Shown: positions 22,676 to 34,684, numbered from the stretch's first letter. The stretch: 64,000 nt of DNA from Typhlomys cinereus (GCA_023101885.1 JALPQD010000632.1:529637-593636), one strand, 5' to 3'. Numbers and translations are program-made. The notes: generated by a model not told the origin, from the letters alone.

Positions 22676-23329
22676 CATACAAATACAACACTATACTGGA
22701 GTCATATGGAATTGTTAAGCTCTCCCTTCATCATTTTTTGGCAACAATTCTACCCATCACCCAAATACCACTTTGGTAAATTCTCACCATCATAAATCTC
22801 TTCTTCCTTTGTATCCTCATATCCATGATTCTCAAAATATAGTTGGCTTAATACTAGTTACCAGGGAATTAATCTCTAATGTTACATAGAGGAACAACAT
22901 ATTCATATTTATCTATTTGTAGGTGTACTGGAGAAGACTAAACTAAAATACCAAACTAAAATTCTATAGCTATTAAAGCATTAGGACAGGGTTAAAGAGA
23001 AAATAGAGCATGAGCTGATTTTAATAGCGACATCCGATAAATGGTATGATAGGAATTAGTGATTGATCAAGATTCCCATCCACATTGTAACAAATTTTTA
23101 CAAGTGTAGTGTCTTAAAATGACTCAGTCTGACTATCTACAGTTTCCAATGTCAGAAGTCAAACATGGGCTTAAATTGAAATCAAAGTGCTGGTGGTTCT
23201 CTGTTCCTTCAGGAAAAACTACAGGTGAACCTATTACTTTGCAATTTTTTAGCTATGACAATATACCTACATCATATGGTTAATGACCACTTTCCACATC
23301 TTTAAGACAGGAACATAACATCTTCCTAT
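22676..23329. other. Unique intergenic sequence
   Basis: Nothing recognised. Confidence 0.4.
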
Positions 23330-23555
23330 CTCTCTTTATATGGGACTGCTACTCTCCTGCTTCTGTTTTTCCCTTCTATGAACCCTATGATCATATTCAG
23401 CCCATTGGAATAATTCAGAATAATCTCTCCCTCTCATGGCCACCATATTCATTCCAACTAAGAACTTAATTCCCAGACAAAATAGTGTAACATATTCCCA
23501 GGCTCTGTGGAATAAGATCTACAGGGAGCCCATTATTCTGGCTACCTCAGGGAGA
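23330..23555 (-). mobile_element. MLT1-like MaLR LTR relic
   Basis: Antisense order matches MLT1: AATAATTCAGAATAATCTCT, GTGTAACATATTCCCAGGCT, and GCCCATTATTCTGGCTACCT near the right end. Old and diverged; no target duplication seen. Confidence 0.55.
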
Positions 23556-23965
23556 AATCAAATTTGTTTTAGATCATAAGATGTTAACAGGCTTGATGTA
23601 TGTGAGAGTGTAAACTGGCTAAGTTTCTACTTCCATTTGCTCATGTCTGCCTTTGTTTGCTTTGAGTAGCAGAACTATGAACATAGGTTCTCCAAACATG
23701 TGAGCTCTGTTACGCTCTATCTGCAAGCAAGTCCAGCTAGAGCAGACCACCCACTCACAGCAAATCGACCTGCATGTTAACTAACTATAGGATATTTATT
23801 TAAAATATATTGAATTTTGGAAAAGGCTAACTAGTGATTTGGGGGGTGACCTAGTATACAGCACATGTGTCGCAGTATATGAACCATTTTAAAATAAGTA
23901 TTGGTAGTCAGTATGAATTCCAAAGGATAACCGTGTCCAGTGAACTATGAAAACTAGCAAAACCA
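23556..23965. other. Unique intergenic sequence
   Basis: Nothing recognised. Confidence 0.4.
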
Positions 23966-25003
23966 GGCTGGAGAGAAGGCTCAAGAGGTATAACTTTGTT
24001 TTGCAAGTAGAAGGTCCTGAATTTGGATCCAGGTCCTACTACCAGAAGAGGAGGGCATATAGTCTGGCAGATAAAAAGTAACCGTTGTGCAAATTGGTGA
24101 TAGACCCCTCCCTCACTGTGGTTTCCCACTTTTATTACATCTACCTTTGAATGTGCTTTTATCACAAGACTCTAGTTTAACAGCTTTTTGTCTCTGGCCA
24201 GGGGGTAACATACAATGCCCACCAGGATGGAGTGAAGGGCATTGCAGGAGCAGCAAAACTGCAAAAGAAAACCAACAAACCACAATCCAGAACTTCAGAG
24301 ACTCTATATCAACCACCTAGAACTAGGCCAGATTAATCTCTCCCCATCCTGAAGCTCAGGGAAATTTGCGGAAGAGGGGGTGGTAAGAGTGTAAGAGCAA
24401 AAGGATGGGAGGAGCAATGATATGTTAGATACTCCATACAAGTTAGGGCTGAAGCAATCATAATTGGACTTTACATGCCCTGCGCATTGTCCAACACACT
24501 ATTGACCCCACAAAGTCCAGCATCTGCTAAAGACACCAAGATGTTTGGAGGCAAGGGATTGGCAGACACAGCAGTGTTCCTATACCTAAGGGGAACACGG
24601 GAAAGGGTTTAGGGAAAGGCCACTGGGTCCTTGTACGTCATCGGAGAGGAGGGCCCAGAGGAGAGTCAGGCATGCACAAGAAAGGACTCTCTGGGAATTG
24701 GGGCGGGAGGCACTGGGGGATGGGAAGAGAGGGGGGTGGGGAGGAGGAGCAGGAGGTACGGGGGGAGGAGGAGGGAGGGAGGGAACTGGTGTACCCATTA
24801 AGTGTGTATGAGCTGAAATAATAATACGAAATGTATTAAAATAAAAAAAAATGCCAGAGAGAAATGGCTATGGCAACCTGCACTTCTGGCTCTGGAAGGC
24901 AGAGCCTGAGAAATCCCAGAGCAAAGTGAAACCGAGTTAGAAGCCATCTGGGATGATTCCTTGGTCCTCCACAGGCATACAAAGTGCCTTTTAATCCACA
25001 CAG

Positions 25004-25058
<55 letters not shown>

Positions 25059-25068
25059 CACACAAACA
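23966..25068 (+). repeat. Old DIP-related SINE, split by an L1
   Basis: Head and B-box side at 23966-24041 (AGGCTGGAGAGAAGGCTCAA ... AAGGTCCTGAATTTGGATCC); body and tail resume at about 24851 (GCTATGGCAACCTGCACTTC, AGAAATCCCAGAGCAAAGTG, CA tract about 25008-25065). The two parts join in the order of the family, so the L1 landed inside it. Confidence 0.8.
24042..24850 (+). mobile_element. Young L1 3' UTR, 5'-truncated
   Basis: Begins at CCAGAAGAGGAGGGCATATA and runs through GACCCCTCCCTCACTG, GGCCAGGGGGTAACATACAA, GCAAGGGATTGGCAGACACA, a G-rich purine tract (about 24695-24785), then GTGTACCCATTAAGTGTGTA and an A-rich end. Nearly identical in layout to 48960-49690 and 50821-51630. No ORF2. Confidence 0.88.
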
Positions 25069-25224
25069 ATTTTTTAAAAAATCAGTGAAATAAAAAACCA
25101 TCTATTATTTCATCCTGTTGAATGAAGGGTGAATTTTGTAAAACAAAACAAAACAAAAACTACAAAAGGATATTATCTCAGATAAATGGCAGAGAGATGA
25201 CAAGTTTACAATATTTCCTTCAGC

Positions 25225-25605
25225 TACTCTTTATTATTATTACTATTTGTGTGTGTGAATGTGAGTGTGCATGTGCGTGTATGTATGTGTGTGCGTGCAT
25301 GTGTGTGTTTTGCATGCACATGTGTATGCAGGGACATACAATGATGCATGCATTTGCATGCCAGAGGAGAATATGGGACATCCTGCACTATCACACTCAA
25401 GCTTATTCTCCTGAGACTGATTCTGGAACTAGGCTGATGGCCAGCAAGCTGCAATGATCCTTCCATCTGTGACACCTCTTTCTAGCCCTGGGCTAAGACG
25501 TGTGTGGGTGCCCATACTCAGTAATTTTCCTGGGTTTTGGGAAATCGAATTCAGATCCTCATGCTTGTACATTCAAGCATTTATACACCTGAGCCATATC
25601 TCTTT
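25225..25605 (-). repeat. Composite B2-B1-type SINE relic
   Basis: GT/GC-rich tail at the left, ATGCCAGAGGAGAATATGGG ACATCCTGCACTATCACACT, CTGGAACTAGGCTGATGGCC AGCAAGC, then TTCAGATCCTCATGCTTGTA and the head-like CACCTGAGCCATATCTC. Confidence 0.75.
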
Positions 25606-26303
25606 AAATTCCTCTTGATGTTTCTCATTTTTGCTACTGAGGAAATTTTTTCAAAAATCATATGCATTGGAGAGACACTGCTATATAATCATTATTTTTA
25701 ATACATCATAAACCCTTAAGAATGTTGCTGAATGAATGAATAATCATAATGTGAATTGAGTCATTCACAACAGTGTGCTGTTAATTTGGCACCTAAATAA
25801 TGTGGTCTTTGCAGTGTACTAAAAGTTGCATGGAAACTTCTAGAAAAGACATTTTATGTAGAAAATGTTGCCATTAATTTAGCAATATTGTTCCAGTATA
25901 TAAAGCCATGCTGTGCTATGACATTGTGGAGAACTGTAGTTGCTAATTTAAAATGACACACTACATGCCCATTGGCCTGAAGGGGGGTGGCTTATGAAGT
26001 TGATTTGTTTTTGTTTTAATTCTCACCTGCCAGTCTGAGAACATTTCTTAAAATGGTATCAGATACAAATTAATCAATAAGGTGTTATAAAGCTTTCATA
26101 TATAAGGAAATAAAAACAATCCAATTTTCAAACTGTCAGATCTACTTAGCACTTCATACTGTATCTTAACCCATGATGCATTAATGAAAACATAAAGTCA
26201 AATCTTATAAAGAAAGGGGGCAATGTTACTGGCAAGACTTGCCACTGAAATAGAAAGGAAAGGTACTCTATACAGATATGCTTTATTTTAATTCCTTAAT
26301 TCA
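25606..26303. other. Unique sequence, candidate conserved non-coding DNA
   Basis: No repeat recognised; repeat-free and of even composition at 25640-26170. No open frame of interest. Confidence 0.35.
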
Positions 26304-26528
26304 AGGCCTGAGTAATGGCTTAGGGATTAAGACTCAGCCTCCCAAGCAAAAGGTCCTGAGTTTGGATCACAGATCCCACTTAAAAAAGTCAGACAAACAT
26401 GGCTGTGGCCTGCAAATCCAGCCCTGGTGGACAGAGCCTAGGAAATCCCAGGTAGAAGCAATCCAGAATGATTCTCGTAGTCACCCTTGATCGTCCACAG
26501 GGACACAGTGCCTTCTGATACACACATA

Positions 26529-26578
<50 letters not shown>

Positions 26579-26580
26579 TT
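26304..26580 (+). repeat. Old DIP-related SINE
   Basis: AGGCCTGAGTAATGGCTTAG GGATTAAG head, AAGGTCCTGAGTTTGGATCA, ATGGCTGTGGCCTGCAAATC, ATCCAGAATGATTCTCGTAG, CCACAGGGACACAGTGCCTT and a CA tract (26532-26577). Confidence 0.85.
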
Positions 26581-26594
26581 GGTAGAAGGTACCT

Positions 26595-26690
26595 GAGAAT
26601 AGACACCCAAAATTACCCTCTGACTTTCATGCACTTGTGCATACATATGCATGTGTACCCCCTTGCCCACACACATACATATACACTGAC
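26595..26690 (+). repeat. B2-superfamily SINE tail fragment
   Basis: CAAAATTACCCTCTGACTTT CATGCACTTGTGCATACATA, followed by a CA-rich end, as in the 3' half of B2/B3-like elements. Head missing. Confidence 0.5.
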
Positions 26691-26789
26691 AACTATTTGG
26701 CATAAATAGATGGGTTTACCTGAAAATCAAGAATACCTTTACTTGAAATAATATTTTCTTGTTATATGGCTATGATCCAAATACAGTTT

Positions 26790-27175
26790 ACTCACACAGC
26801 TGTGTATGCATGTTTATGTGCATGTGTATAGAAGTGTTTGTTGGTGAGTGTGCATGTGTGTAATGTTTGTTTTGGGGGCTTATGTACATGCAGGTGCATA
26901 TACACTTATGCATGTGGAAGCTTAGAGGTCAAAAATAAAGTGTCTTTGTCTCCAACATATTTTTTATGAAAGGTTTCTCACTGAGTCTCGAACTTCCTTA
27001 TTTAGCCAGACAGACAAGTTCCAGGAATCTTCTTGTCACCACTTCATTCCATCCATGGGTTACAGACCTATACCACAATGCCTTACTTTACACGGATGCT
27101 GGGAATCCAAACCCAAGTCCTCATGCTTATGTGGCGAACACATTACTGTCATGAGCCATTTCTTCCACCCCTCAA
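26790..27175 (-). repeat. Composite B2-B1-type SINE relic
   Basis: GT-rich tail, TGTGGAAGCTTAGAGGTCAA, GGTTTCTCACTGAGTCTCGA, GGATGCTGGGAATCCAAACC CAAGTCCTCATGCTTATGTG, and head-like ATGAGCCATTTCTTCCACCC. Confidence 0.75.
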
Positions 27176-27664
27176 GTAATTATTTTACATAACAATATGT
27201 GGGATATATTTTCAGACTTATGTCTTTCCAATGTGCCCCAAATTCACTTTAAACCAGAGTTCCATTAAAGCAAACCTCACATTCCACATATCAGATTTTG
27301 AGTGGCATCTTAACTCTGTTCTTGAAAACTGATTTTACATTTCTGTCATAACAGTCTCACAATAACACCAGTACCCAAACAAAGACATATTCAGGCAATA
27401 TTTTTAGAAGTGATAAATGACTATTGCTTTTGTGCTTCTAAAACAGACTTGGAAGATGACCTATGTTTTGCATTATGTGCATCATAAATTTCCAATAGAT
27501 CTGTCATAGTATTCTGTTAAGAAGCTACCTAATATTCCTTAAGAATATTATGACATTAAAACTGAACCCCTTGGAGTTGTCAAGAGACACTATTTCAATT
27601 CTGTAGACTATGTTCACAAATGATCCCAAGATTATGAGCAAAGAGTGACTTAGCAAAAAACAAA
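27176..27664. other. Unique intergenic sequence
   Basis: Nothing recognised. Confidence 0.4.
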
Positions 27665-27985
27665 CATTGCCCAAGCTATGCCACTGAGTCCTGAACACTC
27701 TCTAGTTTAGACAACTCAGAGGGAAATTTGGTGCCTAAACCAATAGATGCTCTGGAGGATGGGAGAGTGAGAGGAAGCAGGGTGGGGGGAGAGTGCGAAG
27801 GGGATGAGAGTGCAATGGAGGATAATGGAGGATGGAAGGGTGAGAGGAAGGGGTGGAAAGTGGGAAGGGGAGGAGAGTGCAATGGAGGATAATGGGGGAA
27901 GGGAGGAGGAAGGGAGAAGAAAGAGGGTACCTACTGAGCTTGTATAATTAGGCAAACATGTAATAAAAAATGTAATAAAAAAGAA
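27665..27985 (+). mobile_element. L1 3' end, older lineage
   Basis: CTATGCCACTGAGTCCTGAA, GATGCTCTGGAGGATGGGAG, a G-rich purine tract with an internal near-duplicate GTGCAATGGAGGATAATGG block, then GGTACCTACTGAGCTTGTAT and a poly(A)-like end. Same lineage as 9408 and 31095. Confidence 0.8.
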
Positions 27986-28164
27986 AGAAAATACCTTGTT
28001 AGTATTTATCATTAAAACACGTTATTTGTTAAAAAAAAATCATTGTCTTCCTTTTGGATTCCTTTAGATCCATAGAATAAATGGTATGTTTGAATGCAGC
28101 TACCAGACACTTGAAAAGTGACTGGTCTGAAGAGATTTGTTCTGTAAGAATAAAATCCATTGAA

Positions 28165-28760
28165 TGTTAGCCACTTTTTTTCAACAATTTCATGCATGTA
28201 TGTAATGTACTTTGTATCATTTTCATCCTCATTACCTTATGTTTTCCTTTTCTCCGAACCTTGTTTTTCCCTAATTGGTCCCTCTTCTATCTTAATACCT
28301 TTTATTGACCACCCACTGCTTAATTTGGATCACCTGTATGAACATGGGTGGGAGATTATTTATTGGAGAGATTGGCAACTTGTTAGTGGTTATACCACTG
28401 GAGAGAATGTTCCATCCCCAGCAACCATTAATTGGCAATAGCTTCACAAGAGTTAGTGGGGTCTCAAGAGCCCCCTTTGTTAATGATGGAACATTGTTGC
28501 CCCCAATCTTGTATAGATCAAGTACAGGTAAAAGCAGTTACTGTTGAGTGCAATGGTCATGCTGTGTCAGGAATACAGTGTTTCATAATATCCTTCTTCA
28601 TCCTCTAGCTCTTCTGTCCCCTCTCCACCAATGTTCTCTGAGTGAGAACCCTCAAGGGAGGGCGTGATATGGATGTCCAACTGAGGGTCAAACACTCACC
28701 TGTCACTATCAGTAATTCAAGTCATTATCAGTCTCTGCAATAATGGCCATTCACTACAAA
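28165..28760 (-). mobile_element. Old rodent L1 (Lx-like) 3' UTR
   Basis: Antisense Lx-like landmarks: ACAATTTCATGCATGTATGT, TATCATTTTCATCCTCATTA, TGAACATGGGTGGGAGATTA, AACTTGTTAGTGGTTATACC ACTGGAGA, AGCAACCATTAATTGGCAAT and GGGGTCTCAAGAGCCCCC. Only the 3' UTR is preserved. The small open frames across it are incidental. Confidence 0.7.
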
Positions 28761-29884
28761 AAGAGGCTTCTCTCATTAAGGCTAGAAGCAGCACTACTTC
28801 ATGGACGTAACCATTAAGTTTATGCATACTATAGTTTTGGAAGAAAACAGCTAAACACAAATTATCACTGGCATCTCCATTCCCACCTACCCAGGAAATT
28901 CCTTCTTATTATATTTAATTTCCTCCACGAATGAACTCATCTTATGAGATAATACAATAAAACTTTGGTTTCTAAATGGACCAAGTATACTGAGAGATGA
29001 TAATGATGTCACACACCATTTATTTCCAGGCTTATAGTAGGATCCATTGAAACAATTCCTCCAGAGGAATTATCTCCCCAAGGACATTTGTACTCAGCCT
29101 TTAAAACCTAACTCAAATGTCACCTCACCTCAAAAAAAACTTGCTAGATCTTATTTGACAGAGATTCACTCCATGTTTTGCAAAAGCATCATGCCTCATA
29201 AATGCTTTTCTCAATGAATTTGCTCTCCGTCTGACACTAAAGGGGGCTTTCTGTCAACATGGTTGAAACTAATATAAATAAATACAAATCTCATTAATCT
29301 TTCTAATAGTAATTTCTATGCCATTACCTGGTGTGTAATAGACACATTGGATGGACACATATTCCAAGTCAGTCAGTGAGATTGTATTGATTTTATCAAG
29401 TGTCATGGGTTGTGACTTTCATCGTATATCTAATTTAACATACCCACTTGGAATGTTGAAATATCCCAATGAAGAATTTGATGACTGGCATTTCTTATTG
29501 ATTTAATGTTTCTTATTGCTTTAATATTCATATTACTCTAAAAGACAATTTTTAGTAAAATTCACTTTGAGAAATACACACAAAAGGAGGGATGCAATAA
29601 TAAGAGATCTTCAAAGGATAAATTAAATATTTGGCTATGAAATACAACTATTTTGATTGTATTTCACAAAAGGATTATGCAAAGCTCTTATTTTGCTATA
29701 ATTGTATCCAAGTCTTAAATTCATTTGTTTATGTACATTTGTTTTCTTATTAGTCTTCCACATCACTACTTGTAAACTTTGTCTACTTTGATTTCATCTG
29801 CAAGCATATGAACAGATTCATTCTCGACTGATATTCATGAAAAGTCCAAATGGCTTGCCAAAAAAAATGTGATCTGTAATGCTG
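28761..29884. other. Unique sequence with an L2-like fragment
   Basis: About 29090-29200 has AACTCAAATGTCACCTCACC, a hallmark of the antisense L2 3' region. The rest is unassigned. Confidence 0.45.
29090..29200 (-). repeat. L2 LINE 3' fragment
   Basis: CTCAAATGTCACCTCACCTC followed by a degraded AACTTGCTAGATCT block fits the antisense 3' end of L2. Short. Confidence 0.5.
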
Positions 29885-29968
29885 GTGGAGGGCTTAGATC
29901 AGTGGGAGAGTGCTTGTCTGGTACATATGGGACCCTTGGCTTGATCCCTAGAACTACAAAGAAAATAA
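29885..29968 (+). repeat. ID-type SINE relic
   Basis: GGAGGGCTTAGATCAGTGGG AGAGTGCTTGTCTGG ... CCTTGGCTTGATCCCTAGAA then an A-rich tail; both tRNA promoter boxes are recognisable. Confidence 0.75.
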
Positions 29969-30139
29969 ATGTTCCATGTATACATTTTTATATTTTTCTA
30001 ATATTTTTGTGTATACAAATTTTTAAAATATCTTTTTTTTAAATTATAATGCCAATACCCAGAGATGGGGTATGGGTTACTTGACATATAATTGCTGCAG
30101 ATGGTTAGCTAGTAAGAGAATTTTGACCATTGCCATAGT

Positions 30140-30625
30140 TTTACATTGGTTTTGCTCTTTCCTGTGCAGATGTGTGTGAACATGCACATATGTGTGGGAG
30201 GATTGTAATGCATGAGTATGCTTGTGGAGGCAAGAAGACTATGTAGGATGTGCTCCTCAACGGCTTTCCCACCTTGTTTTCTGACACAAAGTTTCGTATT
30301 TGAATCCAGAGCTCAAGGATTTGGCTTAATTGACTGGCCCAAAGCCCCAGAAATCTGTTCTCTTTAAACATTGGTTCATGACCAAAAGAGAAGAATGAGA
30401 AAGAGAAAGAAAAATGTGTTCATGAGTAGATTTTGTGAAAGACTAGCTGTAAAGCTTTCTTTCTTTACTCAACTTATTTTCAGTCAGTGCTACTGATTTC
30501 TTGTCTCTTCCTCCCTGGTTTTGGGACTATAGATGCCCTAACACTTGGTTTTTAAGTGGGTGCTGGTAACCAAACTCAGGTTTAACATAAGCTTTTAAAA
30601 GGTGACCAAATGAACCATTTCCCCA
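30140..30625 (-). repeat. Composite B2-B1-type SINE relic, interrupted
   Basis: Left part 30150-30365 (GT tail, GTGGAGGCAAGAAGACTATG, CCACCTTGTTTTCTGACACA). Right part about 30500-30625 (TGGTTTTGGGACTATAGATG, GGGTGCTGGTAACCAAACTC, TGAACCATTTCCCCAGG). About 110-130 bp of unrelated purine-rich sequence sits between them. Confidence 0.6.
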
Positions 30626-31094
30626 GGTCACAGTTTCTACTTTTACAATTTATACTTGGATTATTGGTTAATGGCAGGCAATATGAATAATGCTGATGTT
30701 GAAATTGTTAAAGTTAATGAAGAAATTATAAGTGATCATAATTCTGGATATTTTCCTGTAGGTAACCCTCACAGTAAGATAACTTGTAAATTGTACATCT
30801 GATAAACAGAAGTACAGGACTTTATCACTCCCATTTTACAAAGGTAGCTACCACAGTACATAGTTCAAGAATGGGAATGAGAGTTGGTTGGATTTAATCC
30901 AGTATGTTCACCAATTGAATCTTCCAACAGAAATGGTGTTTTTAAAAGGTGCTTAATGAGCAGGAAGGGAAGTGAGAGTGAGCTGCATCAGACGTCTCAC
31001 TACTTACATGTAGTACATTACCATGACCTAATTTCTCTATTGAAGTGTGTTCTTTTTTCTCCTTTATTTTGAGGTCTTCTTTCTCCTTCTCTCC
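30626..31094. other. Unique sequence with a possible MIR
   Basis: About 30765-30895 contains CTCCCATTTTACAAAGGTAG followed by degenerate MIR-like sequence. Otherwise nothing recognised. Confidence 0.4.
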
Positions 31095-31995
31095 TATTTA
31101 TCATCTTTACTCTAGTCAGGGAGGGTATAGGGGCTGGCAGTTAGATGGTAACCAACAGGTAAATGGGAGACTGACCACTCTTACTGCTCTGTCCTATTCT
31201 TCCATCTACCTTTGAGTCTCTTCTTATATTAAGAGCTTGATTAAACAGTCTTTTATCTTTGGTTAGGAGATAACATCAACAACAAATCAGGATGCAATTA
31301 AGGGCAATACAGGAAGAGCAAAACTGAAAACAACAACAAACCATAACTCACAACACCAAAAACCCTACAATTTTCACCTGTAACCAGACCAGCTAAATAT
31401 CTACCCATCCTAAAACTCAGGGAACCTTGCAGAAAAGTGGGCAGTAAGACTGTAATAGCCTAAAGATGGAGAGGAGCAACAATATGCAAGATATTCCACA
31501 CAAATCAGGGCTGCAGTAGTCAGGATATAGCCATAATGGAATTGGACTTTGCCTGACCTGCACAATGGCTTCATGTCAACAACCCCCTAAAGTCTAGCAG
31601 AGCTCCCAGGGGAGAAGGATTCAGGCAGTAAGGTCCTTAGAGGCAAAGAAGGGTTTAAACAGTCATAAGAGAGTTCCCATATTAACAGGAATCCCAAGAG
31701 GGGGTCCCAAACTATGCCACCGAGTCCTGAATCCACACTAGTGTAGATAACTCTGAGGGAAATTCAGCGCCCACATGAACGGATGCTCTGGAGGATGGGA
31801 AGGAGAAAGCAGGAAGCACCAAGAGAGTTGGAGGGAAAGAAAAGGGGTGAGAGGGAGGAGAGGAGAATGGGAAGGGTGGGGAGAGTGGAATGGAGGACAA
31901 TAGTGGGGAAGGGAGGGGCGAGGGAGAAGAAGGGGGTACCTATTGAGCTTGTATAACTAGGCAAAAAAATGTAAAAAAAATCCACAATAAAGGTG
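31095..31995 (+). mobile_element. L1 3' UTR, older lineage
   Basis: Parallel to the young L1 3' UTR but diverged: AGGATGCAATTAAGGGCAAT, CCATCCTAAAACTCAGGGAA, GGACTTTGCCTGACCTGCAC, GGTTTAAACAGTCATAAGAG, CTCTGGAGGATGGGAAGGAG, a G-rich tract (about 31795-31935), then GGTACCTATTGAGCTTGTAT and an A-rich end. Confidence 0.82.
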
Positions 31996-32399
31996 CTTAA
32001 TGTTTATGTCGTATTAGAGTCAGTTGAGAAAGTAGCTTTTAGGCATTCTGATGCCCACCCTCCCCACTCCCAATGTGAATCAATTCAAAATCTCAGAATG
32101 AAGTAATATGCGACTGTGATTCAAAAATGTGAAGACGTGCTTGAAAATATCCACTAGGGCCTCTCTTTTAGTCTTCCAAGGCCAGAAAGCAAAGAAAAGT
32201 CAGGAAGTTTTTTGTGTGTGTGACAAAACAAGGTAGGAATTTTAAGCATCTGCTCGTGATATAATTCTTCTCTTTTGAGTCAAACATGCAATTAAATTAA
32301 ATTTATATAGAGTAAAAATCATAGTAAAAATAAATATTGAATATTTAAATACTACATTATCAATGTTTTATTTAAAGTTTTAAATTTTACTAATCATTA
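31996..32399. other. AT-rich unique sequence
   Basis: Nothing recognised. Confidence 0.4.
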
Positions 32400-32562
32400 T
32401 TATTACGTGTGCATTTATGCATATGATGTGTGGAAGGTGTTGGTGTGTGCCACAGTACATGTGTGAAGGTTATTGAACAACTCGCAGAACCAGTTGTTCT
32501 GGGACTAAAGTTAGGTTTATATGACAAGTACCTTTGCTCACTGAACCATTTTGTTGGCCCAT
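32400..32562 (-). repeat. B2-superfamily SINE relic
   Basis: GTGTGTGCCACAGTACATGT, a GTTCTGGGACTAAAGTTAGG block and head-like CTCACTGAACCATTTTGTTG GCCC at the right end. Confidence 0.6.
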
Positions 32563-32611
32563 AATGTTTTATAATATCATATATGTGTTTAATACATTAA
32601 AATTGGTAATG

Positions 32612-32800
32612 AAAAGTCAGATAAGGCACTTGGTTACAAACTTGGCCAACAACTTAAGTTGGACCCCTGAAATCCCATATGGTGGAGGGAGAACTGACTC
32701 CTGAAAGTTGTCCTTTGACCTCCATCTATACACCATGGCATACATACATGTTCTTTCTTTCACACTTTCTCTCTCTCTCTTTACCATTCCTAAATAATTT
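32612..32800 (+). repeat. B3-like SINE relic
   Basis: AAGTTGGACCCCTGAAATCC CATATGGTGGAGGGAGAACT GACTCCTGAAAGTTGTCCTT TGACCTCC is a close match to the B3-type 3' half; a CT/CA-rich end follows. The head is degenerate. Confidence 0.75.
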
Positions 32801-32867
32801 AAACTACTTCTACCACAGTAATTGACTAAATTATTTTGTTTAATTTAATTCTAATTATTGTTTGTCT

Positions 32868-32932
32868 GTTTGTTTTGTATGGTGCATTGTAGATTGCCCT
32901 ACTGCTGAGTTACACCCTGATCCATGGTGCAT
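32868..32932 (-). repeat. ID-type SINE fragment
   Basis: GATTGCCCTACTGCTGAGTT ACACCCTGATCC resembles the antisense ID head. Confidence 0.45.
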
Positions 32933-34484
32933 TTAGTGGGAGACTATTTTCTTTAATAGCTTCTTTACTGTAATGCATTATTTAAATATTTGCCTCATTA
33001 TTAAAAAGCTCATTAGAATATACGATTTTTCTGTATGATTTATAAACATTAGCATACTAAATTTCATATGGAAGGAAGTCCAACTAGTTGAGGGACTTCA
33101 AGCTTCTTCTGCCTCCCTCCAATTTTTGAGCATTTGTTTTTATTCATAACAAAAATATATCTTGACCATCTTTTTTGCGTGAGGAAAGAGATGAATACCG
33201 TTCACATTTTGATTCCATTCTAACAAGCACTGCTAAATAGCACCTTCTCAGTGTAGATGTTTGTATTCAATTAAAGAAATACACCAGAAAGGAAGAAACC
33301 ATAGAGATGTTATCAAATAGTGCTTTTATACAACATGTGGTACTTCTTTTTCAAAATTTTAGAGGCGCCTCATTTAACGATGCTCCTGAATAAAGAAATT
33401 GGCTCAAATTTTCTCTTCAGTACTTAACATTGGGCCCATCATTTAAAAAATGATGAAAAAGATCATCCCAAACTTCCAAACTTGAAGACAATATGGATTT
33501 AAATAAAGCATAATTCAAAAATCACTTTCAAATAACCTGTGCATACCACTTTTTAAATATCACAATTCATATACCCTACAACATAATGGCAATAATATTA
33601 CCTCTGAGTTAACTGTGCAATAATTCACTTTAGGCACTGCAATAATTGAGCAAACAGAAGCTGATACCAGAGGCATTCTTTTATTTATTGTAATATTTTC
33701 CTATAATTTAATGAGAAACATTTCAAAGGCAACATTTTTATCCTTTCATGTTAAATTAATTTACAATGCTACAAGCTATAACAAAATGAGAGAAACCATA
33801 CACGAAAAAGCAAAAGTTAATGAAGACAGATATTCTCAAAGTTTCAAGGACTGCAAAAAGCTCAAATCATGAGAGTATTTGTTTTTTTTCCTCTTTTTTT
33901 GGCTTAGTTTAATTTTTCATACTTTGTTCTCAATTATCTTGTACCTACAGCAAACATAATACCAATGTAGTAGAAAAGATGCATTAATACAAGAAAATAT
34001 AAGTATTTAAAATTCTTATGAAAAAATAAAAAATGTCTTTTAGCATACCACTTTAAGTTTTATACGAAGAAGACTATGGGATAATTTAACTACTACTAGT
34101 ATAATCTTAGCTTGGAGGAAACCAAGAAATGATGAATAAGGAATGAGAAAATTCTATATTATTAGAATGAAATATTCTGTTTCACAAGATAGATATTCGA
34201 ATTGGATAGATTGTATTTCTTTGATCTTATGAAAATGTCAGAGTCCAAAAACTCATTAATAACTGTGAAAGTCTAAGCTATTGAATTGTTGGCAAGGAGT
34301 TTATCTCTCTGAACTTTTAGTCTCTTCACTTCCATAGATTGCATGAACTATATAATTTAAAAGTTTTCAAGTTATATATGTGTAATATTTATCCTTTAGT
34401 CAGGAAATAAGCACATGCTCTGCTACTCAGTATATGACCTTACATAAACCATTCAAAAGCTTTTTCCCTCAAGCTATGCTCTAC
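32933..34484. other. Unique sequence, candidate conserved non-coding DNA
   Basis: Long repeat-free stretch. About 33340-33790 has balanced composition with ATTAA/TAATT cores and could be a conserved element. No coding potential seen. Confidence 0.35.
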
Positions 34485-34612
34485 AGACTCGCAGCTGTTA
34501 TAGGTTCTGGGGCTCGTAGGATCAGAATCTCTAGACATGTGACCATCTAATATGTTTCCCCAGATCCTCAGGCAGTTTTGTGTGCTAAGCACTGACACAG
34601 AACACTGTGAAA
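34485..34612 (+). repeat. MER5-like DNA transposon relic
   Basis: GGGGCTCGTAGGATCAGAAT CTCTAGACATGTGACCATCT, then TTTCCCCAGATCCTCAGGCA GTTTTGTG, in MER5A-type order. Confidence 0.5.
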
Positions 34613-34684
34613 AGGATACATATTACACATATCTTTCGTCTTTAGCCTCAGGACTGTTTTTAGAGAAATTGATACTATAAAAGA

